Part shown: positions 31,700 to 45,829 of the stretch, piece by piece | Layout of the letters: each line of letters begins with the position of its first letter | How positions within the stretch are numbered: position 1 is the stretch's first letter | NCBI RefSeq assembly: GCF_017591425.1 | Contig: NW_024467120.1 | Coordinates: 11,904,001 to 11,968,000, forward strand | Origin: Ochotona curzoniae | Lineage: Eukaryota > Chordata > Mammalia > Lagomorpha > Ochotonidae | Reading direction: 5' to 3' | Length of the DNA: 64,000 bases | Position numbers and translations under genes: made by a program | The notes under the pieces: model-generated | Databases searched by the model: none | Seen by the model: only the letters and a program-made list of their open reading frames with translations | What the model was told of the DNA's origin: nothing

Positions 31700-32715
31700 A
31701 GTTGATCACAAGAAGTGCTGTTTACACGACTCGTGGGAGGTAACATTGTGTATTTTAGTTTGGTGGGCCGCCTTACACTTAGTTTTGAAAGTGCAACATT
31801 GTAGGTTTACAACCAAGATGGCGATTTTCGGGGCTGAACAAAGGGGAGGCTGTGGTTCCGGCAGGAGTGGAACTGCGCTACACAAAGCTACATTGCTTTT
31901 GTGTTTGAATTCTCAGGTTTCTTGGGATATCTTTGCTGAAGTAAACTTGCTAACTTTTGAGAAAAACCGGTGCTGCCATGTTAGGGGTTAGTACAGATGG
32001 CACCATTAGCTACAACAATCGGCTGCATAGTCATTGCAAGTCTGAGGGTCTGTTAAGCGTCAGCCATGCGCACATTATGTGAAGTTTTTCTCAATTTGAA
32101 ACGCTATAGCCAAGTTTGAAGAGTAGGGAGACTGTAGACTATGGTTTAACTTCTCAACGTCTTTGGTTAATTCTTTTGATGGCAAATCTCTCCAGAGGCT
32201 TCCCTTAATATGTTTGATCATCTTGAGAGAATCCCTACTCAAATTCCTCGGCCTATCAAACAAGGGAGGAACTGAAACTATTCATGTTGACCAATAGCAT
32301 AATTGAAAATTTTACTATTCTCATTTAAATCTTTCCTACCTGCCCAATTCAGAATTTACAGCCATTTCTAGCCTAAACCCCATGCTCAGTCTGGCCCTTT
32401 CATTTCCTTTTATGATTTTTCTTATTGATTCACTCTTGGATTTCTGTCACAGTTGTTCTCAGAGTGTGGTATCAGTGGTGACCCATAACCCAGGCACCAA
32501 CAAAACACGAGCCACCTATCTGCATTTCTATGCATCTTCATTCACCTATCATGAGCAAAGAGTAAGCCTGTTCTGCCTTGTCACTGTAACACCAAAGCCT
32601 GAACCAGGACCTCACCCAGTAGGAGCTCAGGGCATCTGAAGGAATATTAACTAAACTTACAAAAAATGTATGTTAAAAAAAAAATCACAGGTAGACACTA
32701 CAGTTAGTCTGTGAT
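31700..32715. other. Intergenic spacer
   Basis: 3' flank of H4. A YY1-like aagatggcg lies at 31815-31823. No gene was seen. Confidence 0.4.
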
Positions 32716-32719
32716 GCTT

Positions 32720-33045
32720 CCATCCTGTATGGGTGGCGGTGTCCCTACAGCCACCCAAGCAGGTGTCAGAGTCCTGGTTGCTTCATTTCTGTTTTGTTTT
32801 CAGTTTTGTTTGTTTGTTTGTTTGTATTCTTTTTTTCTGTGCTCATTTCTGTTCCAGTTCCCTGCAAGTGTGAAAACAGCATAGGATGGCTTAAAGTGCT
32901 TAGGCCCCTGCAGCCTTGTGGAAACCTGGAAAAAGGTCCTAGCTTTTGGCTTGGACTGGACCACCCAAGTCATTGGGGAGTGAGTCAGCAAATGAAACAC
33001 CTCTCTGATTTGTTTCTGCAATCTAGCTTTCCTCATTACAATAGA
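32720..33045 (+). mobile_element. Diverged C-type SINE interrupted by a GTTT run
   Basis: 'catcctgtatgggtggcggtg', then (gttt)n at about 32804-32823, then 'gttccagttccctgcaagtg', 'cataggatggcttaaa' and 'ggggagtgagtcagcaaatga'. Confidence 0.6.
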
Positions 33046-33499
33046 GTCTATCTTCATTGCAATAGTTTGAATGTTAATAATGATGTCTGCTTCTTACAAT
33101 CACTTTGAGGAGTCTTAATTTGTGCACAAAAATTGTTACTTAGAGAAAAGTCAACTCTAGAATTTTCTTAAAATTGTGAAGTAAGGTGACATGAGAAGAG
33201 AAACATAAAGACTGCTTTCCTCAAAGGCTATGATATTGATTGGAGGGAGAGAGACCCTCCCACCTTCCTGTTACACTTCTACCAGGTTCTTTTTTCCATA
33301 CATAAGGGAATTCAAGAGGGAAATGTAGTCAAAGGAGAACAAGAAAGCACAAGGAACCCACACACTCAGAGTGTACAGAAATGCAAGGAGAAAATAAAAG
33401 CTGCAAACTACAAAATGTAGCATTGAAATCAAAATGGAGTAAACATGCTTCACTGTTAACTGCAATATTGTTCTCTTTTATCACTCCTGCTTTACTTGC

Positions 33500-33790
33500 T
33501 TGACTGTAAAACTGTGTGGGACTGTGTGGGCTCACAGGCCAAGCTACCTGTGTGGCCTTCAGCACAGATACTTTTCAGTTCTCAGGAATCAAGACCCCAG
33601 TCTGGTTGTTTCACAGTTGCCTCCAAGGCCTGAGTCTGGTTATCTTAACTACTGGACCAGAAAGAAGACAGGCACAGGCTGTCCAGCCACAACAAACTAT
33701 TGTAAACTGCCCTATAAAATCCCTGTAAACTCAGGGCCACACTCTAGTAAGGAACGTTGGTGAGTATATCATTCTGTTTCAGCGGTCATG
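33500..33790 (+). repeat. Possible LTR fragment
   Basis: A TATA-like 'cctataaaatccctg' at about 33711 downstream of a C/T- and G/T-rich U3-like stretch, with 'actgtgtggg' doubled at 33511-33530. There is no coding frame. Assignment is tentative. Confidence 0.3.
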
Positions 33791-34382
33791 TGGATGCAAC
33801 AAAAATCGGAAACTGTTCTGGATGTATATTGAAGAAAGGTGGAGTTTGGAGAGGAGCTTTAGCACACTTGGTAATTTCAGAGACTGTCATGCTTCTGATA
33901 CACTTGTGTCTTAGAGCATGTGTTGAAGCCTAGTAATTTTCATGGCATCTGGTGCTTGATTGGAAAGTGGGCTCAGGTGCTTGATGGGATGTGGATTGGA
34001 ATTGCATGGAAGGGGCTAGGGTTTGAGCAGTGCCTGCTTGGCACATTCAGTGCTGTTGGCTATCTCCCTGCCTCCATCACTCATGCCACCTGTGTTCAAT
34101 GTTTCTTCCTAAAATAAGTTTCTAAGGAAGAATTTTCAGATTTCTCTTTCAGAAATATGGTGGGTATTGTGATGCATTTATTTCTGTCTCTATTCTGTTT
34201 CTCTTTGTGAATAACTTAGGTGGAATTTGCAGTGTTTTCTGCTTTGGTTCCCCTGGGACAGGAAAAGAACAAGAATTCAGTCACCAAATCTCTTACAATC
34301 TGGAATTTATGGAACTCTTGAAGGCAAGGATTAGGCCTCAGAGGAATGGAAAATTAAGATGCCCATTTTTATTGGATGATTA

Positions 34383-34652
34383 TTATTTTTTAAAGATTTT
34401 ATTTATTTTTTCATTGGAAAGTCAGATAGATATACAGATATTCTGCCTGATGACTCACTCCCCAAGTGAGCGCAAGGGCCGATGCTATGCCGATCTGAAG
34501 CCAGAAGCCAGAATCCAGGAACTTCCTCCAGGACACAGGCAGGGAGCTGGATGGGAAGTGGAGCTGCCTGCATTAGAACCCGTGTCCATATGGGATCCCA
34601 GCAACTTCAAGGTGAGGACTTTAGCCGCTACGACAAGCCACCAGGCCTTTGA
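34383..34652 (-). mobile_element. C-type SINE, reverse orientation
   Basis: 'ttttaaagattttatttatt', 'tgactcactccccaagtgag', 'gcagggagctggatgggaag' and 'ccatatgggatcccagca'. Confidence 0.8.
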
Positions 34653-34709
34653 GTGATTATGTTACTAGAGACAGCAGCTAGAAGGTTCTGTGTGCAAGAA
34701 AGAGTTCAC

Positions 34710-34978
34710 ACTTGAGGATCTGGCATTGTGGCATAGATACTTAGGCTATTTTCTTTTAAACCTGCATCCCACATGGGTGACAATTGATGTCCTGATTGTT
34801 CTACTTTTAATCTGACTCACCAACAATGCTCTATGAGGAAAATAGATGGTGCAAGTGTTTGGGAACCTGCCACCCACATGAGACACGAGAATAAGCCCCT
34901 AGCTCTGGCAGATGAAGCAGCTTTCTCCCTGTTAGCTCTGCATTTCAAATCAGTAATAAATAAATAATTTTTAAAACA
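34710..34978 (+). mobile_element. Diverged C-type SINE
   Basis: 'ggatctggcattgtggcatag', 'cccacatgggtgacaattg' and a tail 'aataaataaataattttt'. Confidence 0.6.
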
Positions 34979-35119
34979 CAGATACACAGAGTAGTGCTAA
35001 GTCAGATAGCATGAGGTTTAATGAAAGCAAGTACATCTGCTACATCAGGCAGGTGTCTCAGGAAAGAGCTGACAGTCCATCCATTTTGGACTGGATTTTT
35101 TTGTTATTGCTTTGTTTTA

Positions 35120-35123
35120 GTTT

Positions 35124-35155
<32 letters not shown>
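35120..35155 (+). repeat. (GTT)n microsatellite
   Basis: About eleven GTT units. Translations across it are homopolymer artefacts. Confidence 0.9.
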
Positions 35156-35156
<1 letters not shown>

Positions 35157-35159
35157 TGG

Positions 35160-36980
35160 TTTTTGTTTTTTGGTTTTGGCTGTGGGCTCCCATTTCTTCC
35201 CTGCTTCTTCTTCTTCTGGGAAATTGCTGATTGGAGAACTTTTTAAGTATAGACAATCTTCACAGGATTGTATTAGCACTGTGCTGCTCAAACTAATGGC
35301 CCTGTGAGGGCCAGGTTGGGAAGATTCCCTTAATCTGCTCCTGAGGAGAGGATTGAAACCCACCAAATTGAGTTATTAAAAATGAAAATTTACTTCAATG
35401 TTGCATTCCAGCACAGTAAATGTATAGAGACTGAGACACAGCACTGAAAGAATTGTGAGCAGCCAGTTTTAGTCAAGGTGAAATCAGGGGATCCTGGCTT
35501 TAGCAGAGTGCAAGAGGCAAGAGCAACCCTAGCAGGTCATACTTACTGATTTGTTTCAAAATTATGTCACATGGGATAATGTGATGATTATCGTTTGTGT
35601 GGAGAACAATGGACAATATAATATATGCATAATGATTTTTGGTTATGTTTTTAGAATGTGTATCCATCTACCCAAAGCCACAGGTTCTAGGCAGCCTGCT
35701 TCCTATGAAAACTGCTTTGTAACCTTGTGCTAGTTTTCCATGAAGACTAAAAGCTTTGAGACAGTGGCAAGCACAGCATCCTGCTTGGCTTCACCATGGC
35801 TCACATACCATGCCTAATTGTCAATCTTGGATTTCCCAGCAACCAGCCACAAGTGTAAAAATCATCTGTTCATTAGACTGGAAAGGCTCAGCCTAACAAA
35901 GGCTAAAAAATACCCCCAACACACTGATGCTCTGGTGTCAGGCCTTCCTTCCTTGTTCCATTACCAGAATTCCCGTGTTCCTCAAAAATTCCCATTTGGC
36001 TTAGCCCCTCTTACACATACGAGGTAATATCAACTAACTTGGAGTGTTGCCAAATCATCAACATGATTGAAGGCAGAAAACTGAGGAACCCTTCCTAAGG
36101 CTGATCCTGATTCTGTGCTTCTCCATGGAAGCCATGGCCCTCTAAGCATCACTGGAACAAGACTAGAACGAAGACCCCAACTGTTTTTCTTCCTCACGGG
36201 AATTTGCAAATATTGTGTGGTTCCATCAATGAAATGTTAGAAATGTATTCTAACATTTAATTTTTTGACAGTTACCATGTAACCCTATTGAGTTAACCAA
36301 TGTTTATATATTTAAAACAAGAATTTTTCCAATTTCTTTATAACCTCATTGCTAGAAACATGGAAGCTAACAAGTAGGCCTGTATACACTGGCATCTGAT
36401 TCAAGAAACTAACTTCAGAACAAATCAATAAGTAAAAGAAAAGGCTGCATTTTCAAAGTACTTAACACTCCAAACAGTGACTAGGGACTTACTAATTTCA
36501 TGCAAGATTCTGAAGGTGGCAAGCATTAAGTCACTTTGTAAGATACAAATAATACATATTAAAGATACACTTTAAAAAGCTATCACACATAAAAGACTGG
36601 TAGCCTTATTTTGCAAGAATGTTATACATTACAACAGATAACCTTTCAAACAAACCCAAGCATCTATTATTTCCATTAAGTTTCAATGATATGCAAATCA
36701 AATGTTTGCACCCGTGTGTAAATACAGTAGACCCATAATCAACACATTGGTGCTCAAATTTGCAGTTCAAAGACATAACAAAACTTCACCACCCTTCACA
36801 TGTTGGTCCAAAACCCTACTTATAAATTTGGACATATGGCCAAGTCACTTGAATATCAAGCAAAACCCAGTGCCTATGAAACTGTATCACATAATACAAT
36901 GTTAATAATTAAAACTCAATAGAAAAAAACAAAAAAAAAAAAAAATCAAGCACAAATGCCAGCTCCCTTTAGAGAAAAGT
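35160..36980. other. Intergenic spacer
   Basis: AT-rich. No gene, RNA or confident repeat was seen. Confidence 0.4.
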
Positions 36981-36984
36981 TGGG

Positions 36985-37000
36985 GGCCCTGAAAAGGGCC
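36985..37000 (-). promoter_or_regulatory. Histone 3' stem-loop of H4
   Basis: Minus strand GGCCCTTTTCAGGGCC, 32 nt after the stop, with a purine-rich element (tctctaaaggg on minus) further 3'. Confidence 0.95.
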
Positions 37001-37032
37001 TTTGGTTGATAGTTCGGGGTTGCAGGAGCAGC

Positions 37033-37490
<458 letters not shown>

Positions 37491-37599
37491 AGGAGGGAGG
37501 AGGGGGAAGAGGATGATATAGCAAAAGTCACAAGTGTGTAAGGAACCTATAAACAGAAATGTAAGTACATTTTTTTTTTTTAGTATGTGGAGTCGACAC

Positions 37600-39190
37600 A
37601 TGTTCTATTAATCTCCCTAACAGAACTGAAACAATACCAAATGCAAACAAATTTGTAACCACAATTGCCAAGCAATACAGCTTAATAGGGTAAGCCAGGT
37701 TTGGGATTTGAAATCTGTAAGCGTCTGCTCACTCATGTCTGAAGGTGTGTTGTTGATCTATGTTAGCACAATGATCTGCATAAACAGGGTATGAGAAACA
37801 AAATGTTATAATACCAACAGGAATAAAACACAAAAGAAATTCGAAGCATTGTTTAAACAATGCCTATATAGGCTTGGTGTTTCATTTGAAAAAGTATGCA
37901 TCATACTTTTAAGCAATGAAACATTGCAGACAAAAAGGGGTATAAATTACAAGGACTCCTGTATTACAATATGAAAAAACAGGATGGTGCAGTTATTGAC
38001 TATATTTCCCTGTATTAATCCCAGCACAGGACTTTGCAAGTAACAGAAAAAATAATCATGTAGTTAGAGCTAGGTTTTTATATATAGACTTTTTGCAAAA
38101 CGAGTTGCACAGAATTTCACAGATAAATAATGTCCTTAGAATACAATGCTCAAATTAATTTTTACCGCACACCCTCAATATTTCAAGCGCACAGTACTAA
38201 ATATCATACACTTTTTGAAACAAGGTTAGCAATATGTTGACAAGATAATTTTGATGGGTGAAACCAAACCTAATAGGCACACTTTACCACCAAAGCAGCT
38301 AAAACTACCCAAAATATGTCATAAAAAATTGCAATCATTTGGGCTAACCATTGAATCTCAAGCAATACAAAGCAACAAATTCCTAAATAATTATCACAGT
38401 TTTCATTGATTTTTTTTAACTTGTAATGCCAACGAGAAGATATGGAAATATGCAATAGAGTTCTATAAAGTTATAACTCAGTTACCTCAAACTGATATCT
38501 TGTAAAGCAAGGTCAGAGAACATCCCAAAATAAACAGTTATTGCGTACGGACTACTTTGACAGATATGGGATCCTGAAAGCGAACGGAAGAACAAACACA
38601 CTGAACTTTATGCTTCTTAACAGGTGCTGCACAGTCCCTGTGAAAAATGGATCATCCGATACCAGAAGAAAATTAATAGTGTTACTATGTAATGGGAGTT
38701 AAAGCCAAAAAACTGTACAAAGCAATTTTTCTAGTGACTTTCTTTTCTAGTTACTTGTCTACTCAACTAACCCAAGACCCTTTGCAGTGCTTAGAATTTA
38801 GACATATAATAGTTCCTCCACTTTTGCTTCCACAGTTCAAAATACCAAAAGCCAGCCACAGCCAAAAAAAAAAAAAGGAAAGAAAAACAGCATTTTTGTC
38901 TGAACTTGCATTCCTTCAAGTTTTATGCTGCAAACTCACAGACATCAATCATGCCTTTCTCCGATATCCTCATGTTGTACTGTACCAGGCATCAATATGT
39001 ACAATATAGGATGAATTAGAGGAACCACATTCTCACCTTACTATGATTTTCCCTTTATTACTAACCATTGTTAACACCCTTGTATGCCAGAGTTAGAAAT
39101 AAGTAGTATGCATGTATGCACAGGACAAAAACTGGTATATTTGAGTCGCCACTAAATTCATGCAGCATAAAGAAGTTCATAATCACCAGC
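37600..39190. other. Intergenic spacer
   Basis: AT-rich. No gene was seen. An A-run at 38863-38875 is the only low-complexity feature. Confidence 0.4.
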
Positions 39191-39193
39191 TAT

Positions 39194-39718
39194 TGTTGTG
39201 CCCAGATTTGAGATCCTCAGAAATCACCAGGAGTCTGAAGTAGATCCAAGGGTACAAGCATGGTTTATTCAAGATGGTTTATTCAAGTTCAGCACATCTG
39301 AACCGGGGTTCTTGTCTGAGAGCAGGTAGCTGGCAGACCGACATCCCTTACTGGAGTGTGTGAACAGCACATTCACAGGGTTTTTATAGGAGCAGTCCTC
39401 AAAAACTTGGAAAGAGGCAATTCACAACACCCTGCAAGGTAAGGAGAAATACCACATGTTCCCTACCCATCTCAGTGGGACAGCCATGCCTCCAGTAACT
39501 ATGGTAAGCACCCACTTAATTACTTGGAGTCATCTGTGAGATAGCCAGACTTAGGTGGGCCTTGATTCATAAGAATTGGGGCCCATCAGTGCAAAAGGCC
39601 ACATAGGCCATTTGGCCTGCAAGCTCACAGAGTTTCTTAGTAGCACTGATCCATGAGCAAATGGTTGGGATTTTCACACTAAGGTTCTTTTCCAGCACAC
39701 TTCTAAGACCATTACACA
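39194..39718 (-). repeat. Endogenous retrovirus LTR (solo), minus strand
   Basis: Read leftward it starts TGTGTAATGG, has a TATA box CTATAAAAACC (about 39380-39390 on plus), then a doubled AATAAACCAT-type polyadenylation stretch (plus 39262-39290) and ends GGCACAACA. This is the order of U3, R and U5 signals. No internal retroviral frame is attached. Limits are approximate. Confidence 0.6.
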
Positions 39719-39779
39719 TATTTTCTAGGTTGTACAGCAATGCACCTTAAAGCCAGTGTTGTCTGGCTATGCACAGCAA

Positions 39780-39995
39780 CTAGTTAGTTGTACATGCTAC
39801 TGCATTGTAGTCTGGCCCTAACTAAACTATACTGGGTCAGGTTTGGAAATTCCTTCCATGCCTGTGACTTTGACATTCCATACAGGTGCCAGTTCCTATC
39901 CCTGCTGCTCTATTTTCAATCTAGCCTTCTACTTTCATGGTTGGAAAAAGCTGTGGTAGGACAAACAGGATCCATGGGGACAGTCAAGGAGTGAA
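39780..39995 (+). mobile_element. Old C-type SINE
   Basis: 'acattccatacaggtgccag', 'ccctgctgctctattttcaa' and 'ttggaaaaagctgtggtagg' are diverged body motifs. Confidence 0.45.
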
Positions 39996-39999
39996 AACA

Positions 40000-40770
40000 G
40001 CAGACAATGACTTTCCCTTCCAAATGTGCCACTAGAAAAACGTTTCCCTTTCAGGACCATCGGAAAGCGTGGTTATAATTGCCAACTTAAAAGCAAACCA
40101 GAACCATTTAAACCTGTCTCAAAATCCATAGCTTCAGCTGCAAGTAGGGTCACGTCAAGCAATCACAGCTGGAACAAGCAGAATGTTGGCAACGAAAAAG
40201 GACATGAACACTTCCCCAGAAAACCGTTTCTTTGCCAAATGCATCTGGACTGCCATGCCGTGGCAATCATCCACTATGGATTATCAGATGCTGCTGTTTC
40301 TGAATGGCACAGCATTTGAAGAACATTTCCATTGCAGGATCTTTCGGAAGTCGATAAATATACCCACAAGACCTTAGATGCCCATACTAACAGGCTTGCC
40401 CACCTTGTTGGACCAAACAGGTGCCTCGTAGGAAGTGGGAATTTTGACAGACATTAAAATTTCTGGTGACTCACAGGCCACTGTGACAGGGAAAGGCACA
40501 AAACCCACACTGGCAAAACGGTGAGTTCAAGGCCAGCAAGGCCTTAAAACCACAGTAACATTTTAGCAAATGTTAGCCAAACTTCCAAGCAAAACATCCA
40601 AGAACCACCTTAGTCTGCAACCGCTCAAAAACATAAGAGCCAAAATTATGGGGACAGGTAAAGGTAACAAACTTCTTAACTGCTAGATTGGACCTGATCG
40701 AAGAGAACCCACAAGATTGGACTGGATATTAAAGCTTAACACATTGACAGCTCCTTTTACAGAAAAGGTG
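40000..40770. other. Intergenic spacer
   Basis: No gene recognised. Open frames here show no known family. Confidence 0.4.
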
Positions 40771-40773
40771 ATT

Positions 40774-40789
40774 GGCTCTGAAAAGAGCC
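40774..40789 (-). promoter_or_regulatory. Histone 3' stem-loop of H3
   Basis: Minus strand GGCTCTTTTCAGAGCC, 34 nt after the stop. The same 'ccttttctgtaaaaggagctg' downstream element as in the H3 genes at 3515 and 16484 follows. Confidence 0.95.
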
Positions 40790-40823
40790 TTTGGGTTGAA
40801 GGTGGGCCTCACAGAAGAACGAG

Positions 40824-41396
<573 letters not shown>

Positions 41397-41939
41397 CTAT
41401 TGCAAAGGTACTCAGTTGTCCTGCTTAATCGTCGCCTTTTGTTATTTTGGTTTTCTTTTCGGTCACACAAGTCTGCAAAAGTGTGAAAACAACTCTGTAG
41501 GTCTTGGGTTGGTTCAAAAAGTCCACTTTTGTACACAATCGGTAAAATTAAATTTTGAAGAAAAGCCTTACAATTTACAATTTTAAATTTTAACTTTATT
41601 TACAATTTTTAATCTTGGGACATATCGCTTCTGCCTAGCTATGATTAAAATCACACCGCTGTTGAAATTTACCAAGTTCTTCAAAAATTGTGGCTTTAAC
41701 AATACTGCTCAATTTGTCAAATCTACACAAAACAGCGGCAGTTTCGCAAGCAAGTTTTCCCTTACAGAAAATTTTCCCGGGATCCTTATTTCAAAAGCGG
41801 AACAACACATCGACACAAAAGTATTCATATTTGGTCGTCAGTCTTTTGTTCCTTGTTTAGAGGGGGGTGAAGGCTGGCCGGGAACATAAAGCATAAATTA
41901 TTTAGTGTTTGGAAATAGAAACTGCCCACTAAGAGTGTA

Positions 41940-42568
<629 letters not shown>

Positions 42569-43090
42569 TAACACAAGTCGTGGTGTAAAATTTGCTGTCC
42601 TGAGGAAGATGAGTGAACGCTTGTGCAGGCTTTTTGTCTCCTGTACTATATGATATGAAGGTGAAAATTTGAACGAAGAGGTACTGTTTAGTAACTGTCC
42701 ACATAGGGTATTATATACTTTATTACAGCTTCCGGCGCAGCTCATTATTAGTAGGCAATGGTACCTATGGTCAAATGATTCAGAGGATGTGTCTTGTTTG
42801 GGTCTAGTCAATGGGACTCAAAATTTAGGTTAAGGAATCACAAGTAATGGAGTAAAATTAAATGCCATCATGTCACTGCTTGCAAATTACCTTTTAATTT
42901 CTCTAAAAGGAGATTCCTGGAAATTGTAACTAAAAATAGGTGCCTTGAGCCCACAAAGAATACATGACATGAAGATAAACTGAACAGCCCCAGGTAAGGA
43001 AATAGCTTTTACAATTGATAATACGATAGCAGAACACTTGATGCCTAATGTAAATTAAATACCATTGTAACTGACACTGCTGTTCAGTGT

Positions 43091-43270
43091 ACCTGTTAGC
43101 TCTGCACTTAAACCTGTTACAATGAAGTTGTATTACAGCGCTTTCAAAGACCCAAAGTCTTTGAATTACTGAGTAATTTTTACTGAGTAATTTTCCAGAG
43201 CCACTTCCATTCTCTTTGAAAGTTCTGTAATACATAATCATTGGCAGTTTCAACTGGAAATTTAACAGGT
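43091..43270. repeat. Imperfect inverted repeat in the H2B 3' flank
   Basis: The left arm (43091-43150, acctgttag...cgctttcaaag) reappears inverted at 43208-43270 (ctttgaaag...aacaggt). The left arm also has a direct counterpart at about 7060-7120 downstream of the H2B at 5629. The central part holds a doubled 'tactgagtaattttt'. Confidence 0.6.
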
Positions 43271-43419
43271 GCTCTAGTCTCCTTTGGCGGTTAAGTTTCA
43301 GTAGACTTCTCACATTTGTTCCCAAAGCAGTTTTTGCTATCCTCTTACCAATTCTTGCAAGTCTGCTTCCAAGTAGGTGCGTTTCCCTCAGATTCCTGGA
43401 AACCCAAATCTAGTTCAAA

Positions 43420-43436
43420 GGCTCTTTATCAGAGCC
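43420..43436 (+). other. Orphan histone-type stem-loop, possible H2B 3' relic
   Basis: GGCTCTTTATCAGAGCC: the 6-bp stem is intact with a 5-nt loop, preceded by 'gttcaaa'. A 'ctgcttccaagtag' at 43363-43376 resembles the H2B end 'cagctccaagtag', and the 43-nt gap suits a histone 3' UTR. No further H2B coding sequence is convincing. Confidence 0.45.
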
Positions 43437-43854
43437 ATTCAAAGCCTCCAGACAACAGCTTTAATACTGTGCTTTGGGTTATTTAAGAGAAACAAACAAA
43501 AAAACCCACGCTGAAGGGCATTTTCTACATAAACCGCTTTGTTTTGAGCTAAAAACTGTTTGAGATAAATGGATATGTGTTGTGCTTCAGGTATTCAGAA
43601 GCCAGAAAATTAGTATTAACCGGACTGTTTTCTTCATGGTTATAATTCTAGAGTGAGGCCGGGGCAGCAGGAATCCACAACATGAACAGTAAGACTGGAC
43701 TAATCATTTAAGGCAAGACAAATTTGGGTGCTGAACAGGAAGACGGAGAGAAGTTAAAGTTCGTATTGACAGACTCAGTTTAGAGCAGAGACCACATGTA
43801 AATTGCACTCGATGTCAACTTGTGCGGAGTTCACATTGATTCAGCGTCTTCCCA

Positions 43855-44125
43855 ATATAGACAGGTGGGTGTTCCAGCCATGAGTTGTCCCAGCATGGAA
43901 CACCACCTGCCTAACTGCCGGGGTCTTCATTCCGCATCTTATGTCTTCCTTCTAATGTGCATTTTGGAGGCAACAAATGATGGTTCAGGTACCTGGACCC
44001 CTGCCTCGCAGTTTTGAGATAGGTGGAGCTCCTGGCCTCATGGTTAGGAATTCCAGGGATGTGAACTAGCAGATGGGAGACCTCTGTCTCTGCTTTTAAA
44101 TACAGTGACATTGAATAAATACATG
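43855..44125 (+). mobile_element. Diverged C-type SINE
   Basis: 'gtgggtgttccagcc', 'ggtacctggacccctgc', 'ggtggagctcctggc' and 'tgcttttaaatacagtg'. Confidence 0.5.
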
Positions 44126-44414
44126 TATTTAAATGTAAATAGCATTCTAAGGATAGCTAGGATGATGTATTTTATGCCTTGATAAAGTTTTGAATGAGGC
44201 AAAGGGTCTTTTTTTTTTTTTCTTGATACCTCTATTGATGCATTATTAGCTACTCCCTGAAGTGAGACAACTTGAAAGGGGCACAAATAAATAAAAGTCG
44301 GTTATTTCTCTCACATAAAACCATGTATCTCAGGCCTGGGTTATAAACTCTGAAAATCTTATGGAAAGAACTCACTTTTAATGAGTGTTAACTTTTTCCT
44401 TTCTGTTTTTAACT

Positions 44415-44738
44415 ATTAATTTATTATTTTATTGTAAAGGTAGAATTACAGAAAAGCAGAAGGGGCAGAGAAAAAGATCTTCCATACCCTGGTTCACTCC
44501 CTAAATGGCAACAATGGCTGTTACTGACCCAATTTAAATTTAGGAGTCAGGAGTTTCTTCCAGGTCTTCCACATGTGTACAGGGTCCCAAGGCCTTAGGC
44601 AATTCCCCACTGCTTTCCCAGGCCACAAGCAGGGAGCTGGGTGGGAAGTAGGGCAGCCAGGACACAGACCAGCAAACACATGGGATCCCAGGGTTGGAAG
44701 TGGAGGATTAGCCTTTGGAACCATTGCACCAGACCCCG
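44415..44738 (-). mobile_element. C-type SINE, reverse orientation
   Basis: 'aaagatcttccataccctgg', 'cactgctttcccaggccaca', 'gcagggagctgggtgggaag' and 'catgggatcccaggg'. Confidence 0.8.
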
Positions 44739-44879
44739 TTTGTTTTCAAATATATGAAATGCATGAATATTCTAAATATAATGTGCAATTGAATGCTACA
44801 ATAGAAAATCAGTACAAAACAAATAGGATGGATAAATCTCATCACTATTAAACCATTCACAGCACTAGCACTCTAGCAT

Positions 44880-45155
44880 AACCAGTAATACCACAGCGTG
44901 CAGTACCACTACCCAATATATGGGTGCCAGTTTGAGTCCCACTTGCCTCACCTGGGACCCAGCTCCCAGCTAACACACTTGGGAAAGCAGCAGAGAATGG
45001 CTCAACTGCTTAGGCCTTTGCACACATGTGGGAGAACTAGAAGAAGCTCCTGGGTTGAGATTGGCTCCAGCCCTGGTTTTTTCAGCCTTTTGGGGAGTGA
45101 GCCAGAGGACTGTAAATCTCTCTCTGTCTCTCCCTCCCAGTTCCTCAGTAATTCA
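44880..45155 (+). mobile_element. C-type SINE
   Basis: 'aatatatgggtgccagtttg', 'ttgggaaagcagcagagaat', 'tcctgggttgagattggct' and 'ttggggagtgagccagag', ending in ctctctgtctc. Confidence 0.7.
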
Positions 45156-45159
45156 GCCT

Positions 45160-45625
45160 TGGTAAAATCCACTCACAAAATGGAGTCACTTTGGTTCAGG
45201 CAGACCTGCATAAGTTTGCTAACCTGCACTTTATTTCTTCTGTAAAAAAAACGTTTTGCCAGTTTCCTGCTTTTTGAGCCAGATCACAAGGAGTAACATG
45301 CCCTGATAGCAACCCTCAGTTCCAGGAATCAATATTATATGATTTATTCGCTCATTGTTCCCATGACTGCCTCCTATGGTTGCTATACCCATTGTCTATC
45401 CATTGTTCCCATGGCAACCACCCCTGGCTGTCCAACTCACCTGGTTCCCAAGGCTGTATAATTCACTCACTCTGTGAAAACTCTCACGTTCAAGTACTCT
45501 GAAGGAAGAGAGCGCTGACCCCTGCCATGTGATCTGTTTACCTGCCTCCTCAATAAATTGTTGCTTAGCAGAGTTGTCTGGGCTGCAATTCTTGGGGAGA
45601 GACTCAAGTTGAATGCAATACCTTT
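45160..45625 (+). repeat. Endogenous retrovirus LTR (solo)
   Basis: A TATA-like 'ctgtataattcactcac' (about 45451), then 'tcctcaataaattgttgc' with AATAAA (about 45550), then a GT-rich end. Doubled 'cattgttcccatg' motifs lie in the U3 part (about 45353 and 45400). No retroviral frames adjoin. Limits are approximate. Confidence 0.5.
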
Positions 45626-45829
45626 CAAACAAATTAATGTTTTTTATAAATTAAATAATTCATAAGAAGTTGTTAATATTTTTAAGTAGGTAGGCAAAGA
45701 GATGTAGACAATGTTCAGAAGCAAGTATGAATCATAACTAGCCTATATATACATTCAGTAGAGATGTATAGCATGTTAAGACAGAAAAAGACAAAAACCA
45801 AGAACCGAATATTAGTGAGACACCTAATA

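Noticed and set aside
35011..35366. Open frames of about 100 codons rich in Cys, Val or Gln
   Set aside because: Produced by the (GTT)n microsatellite.
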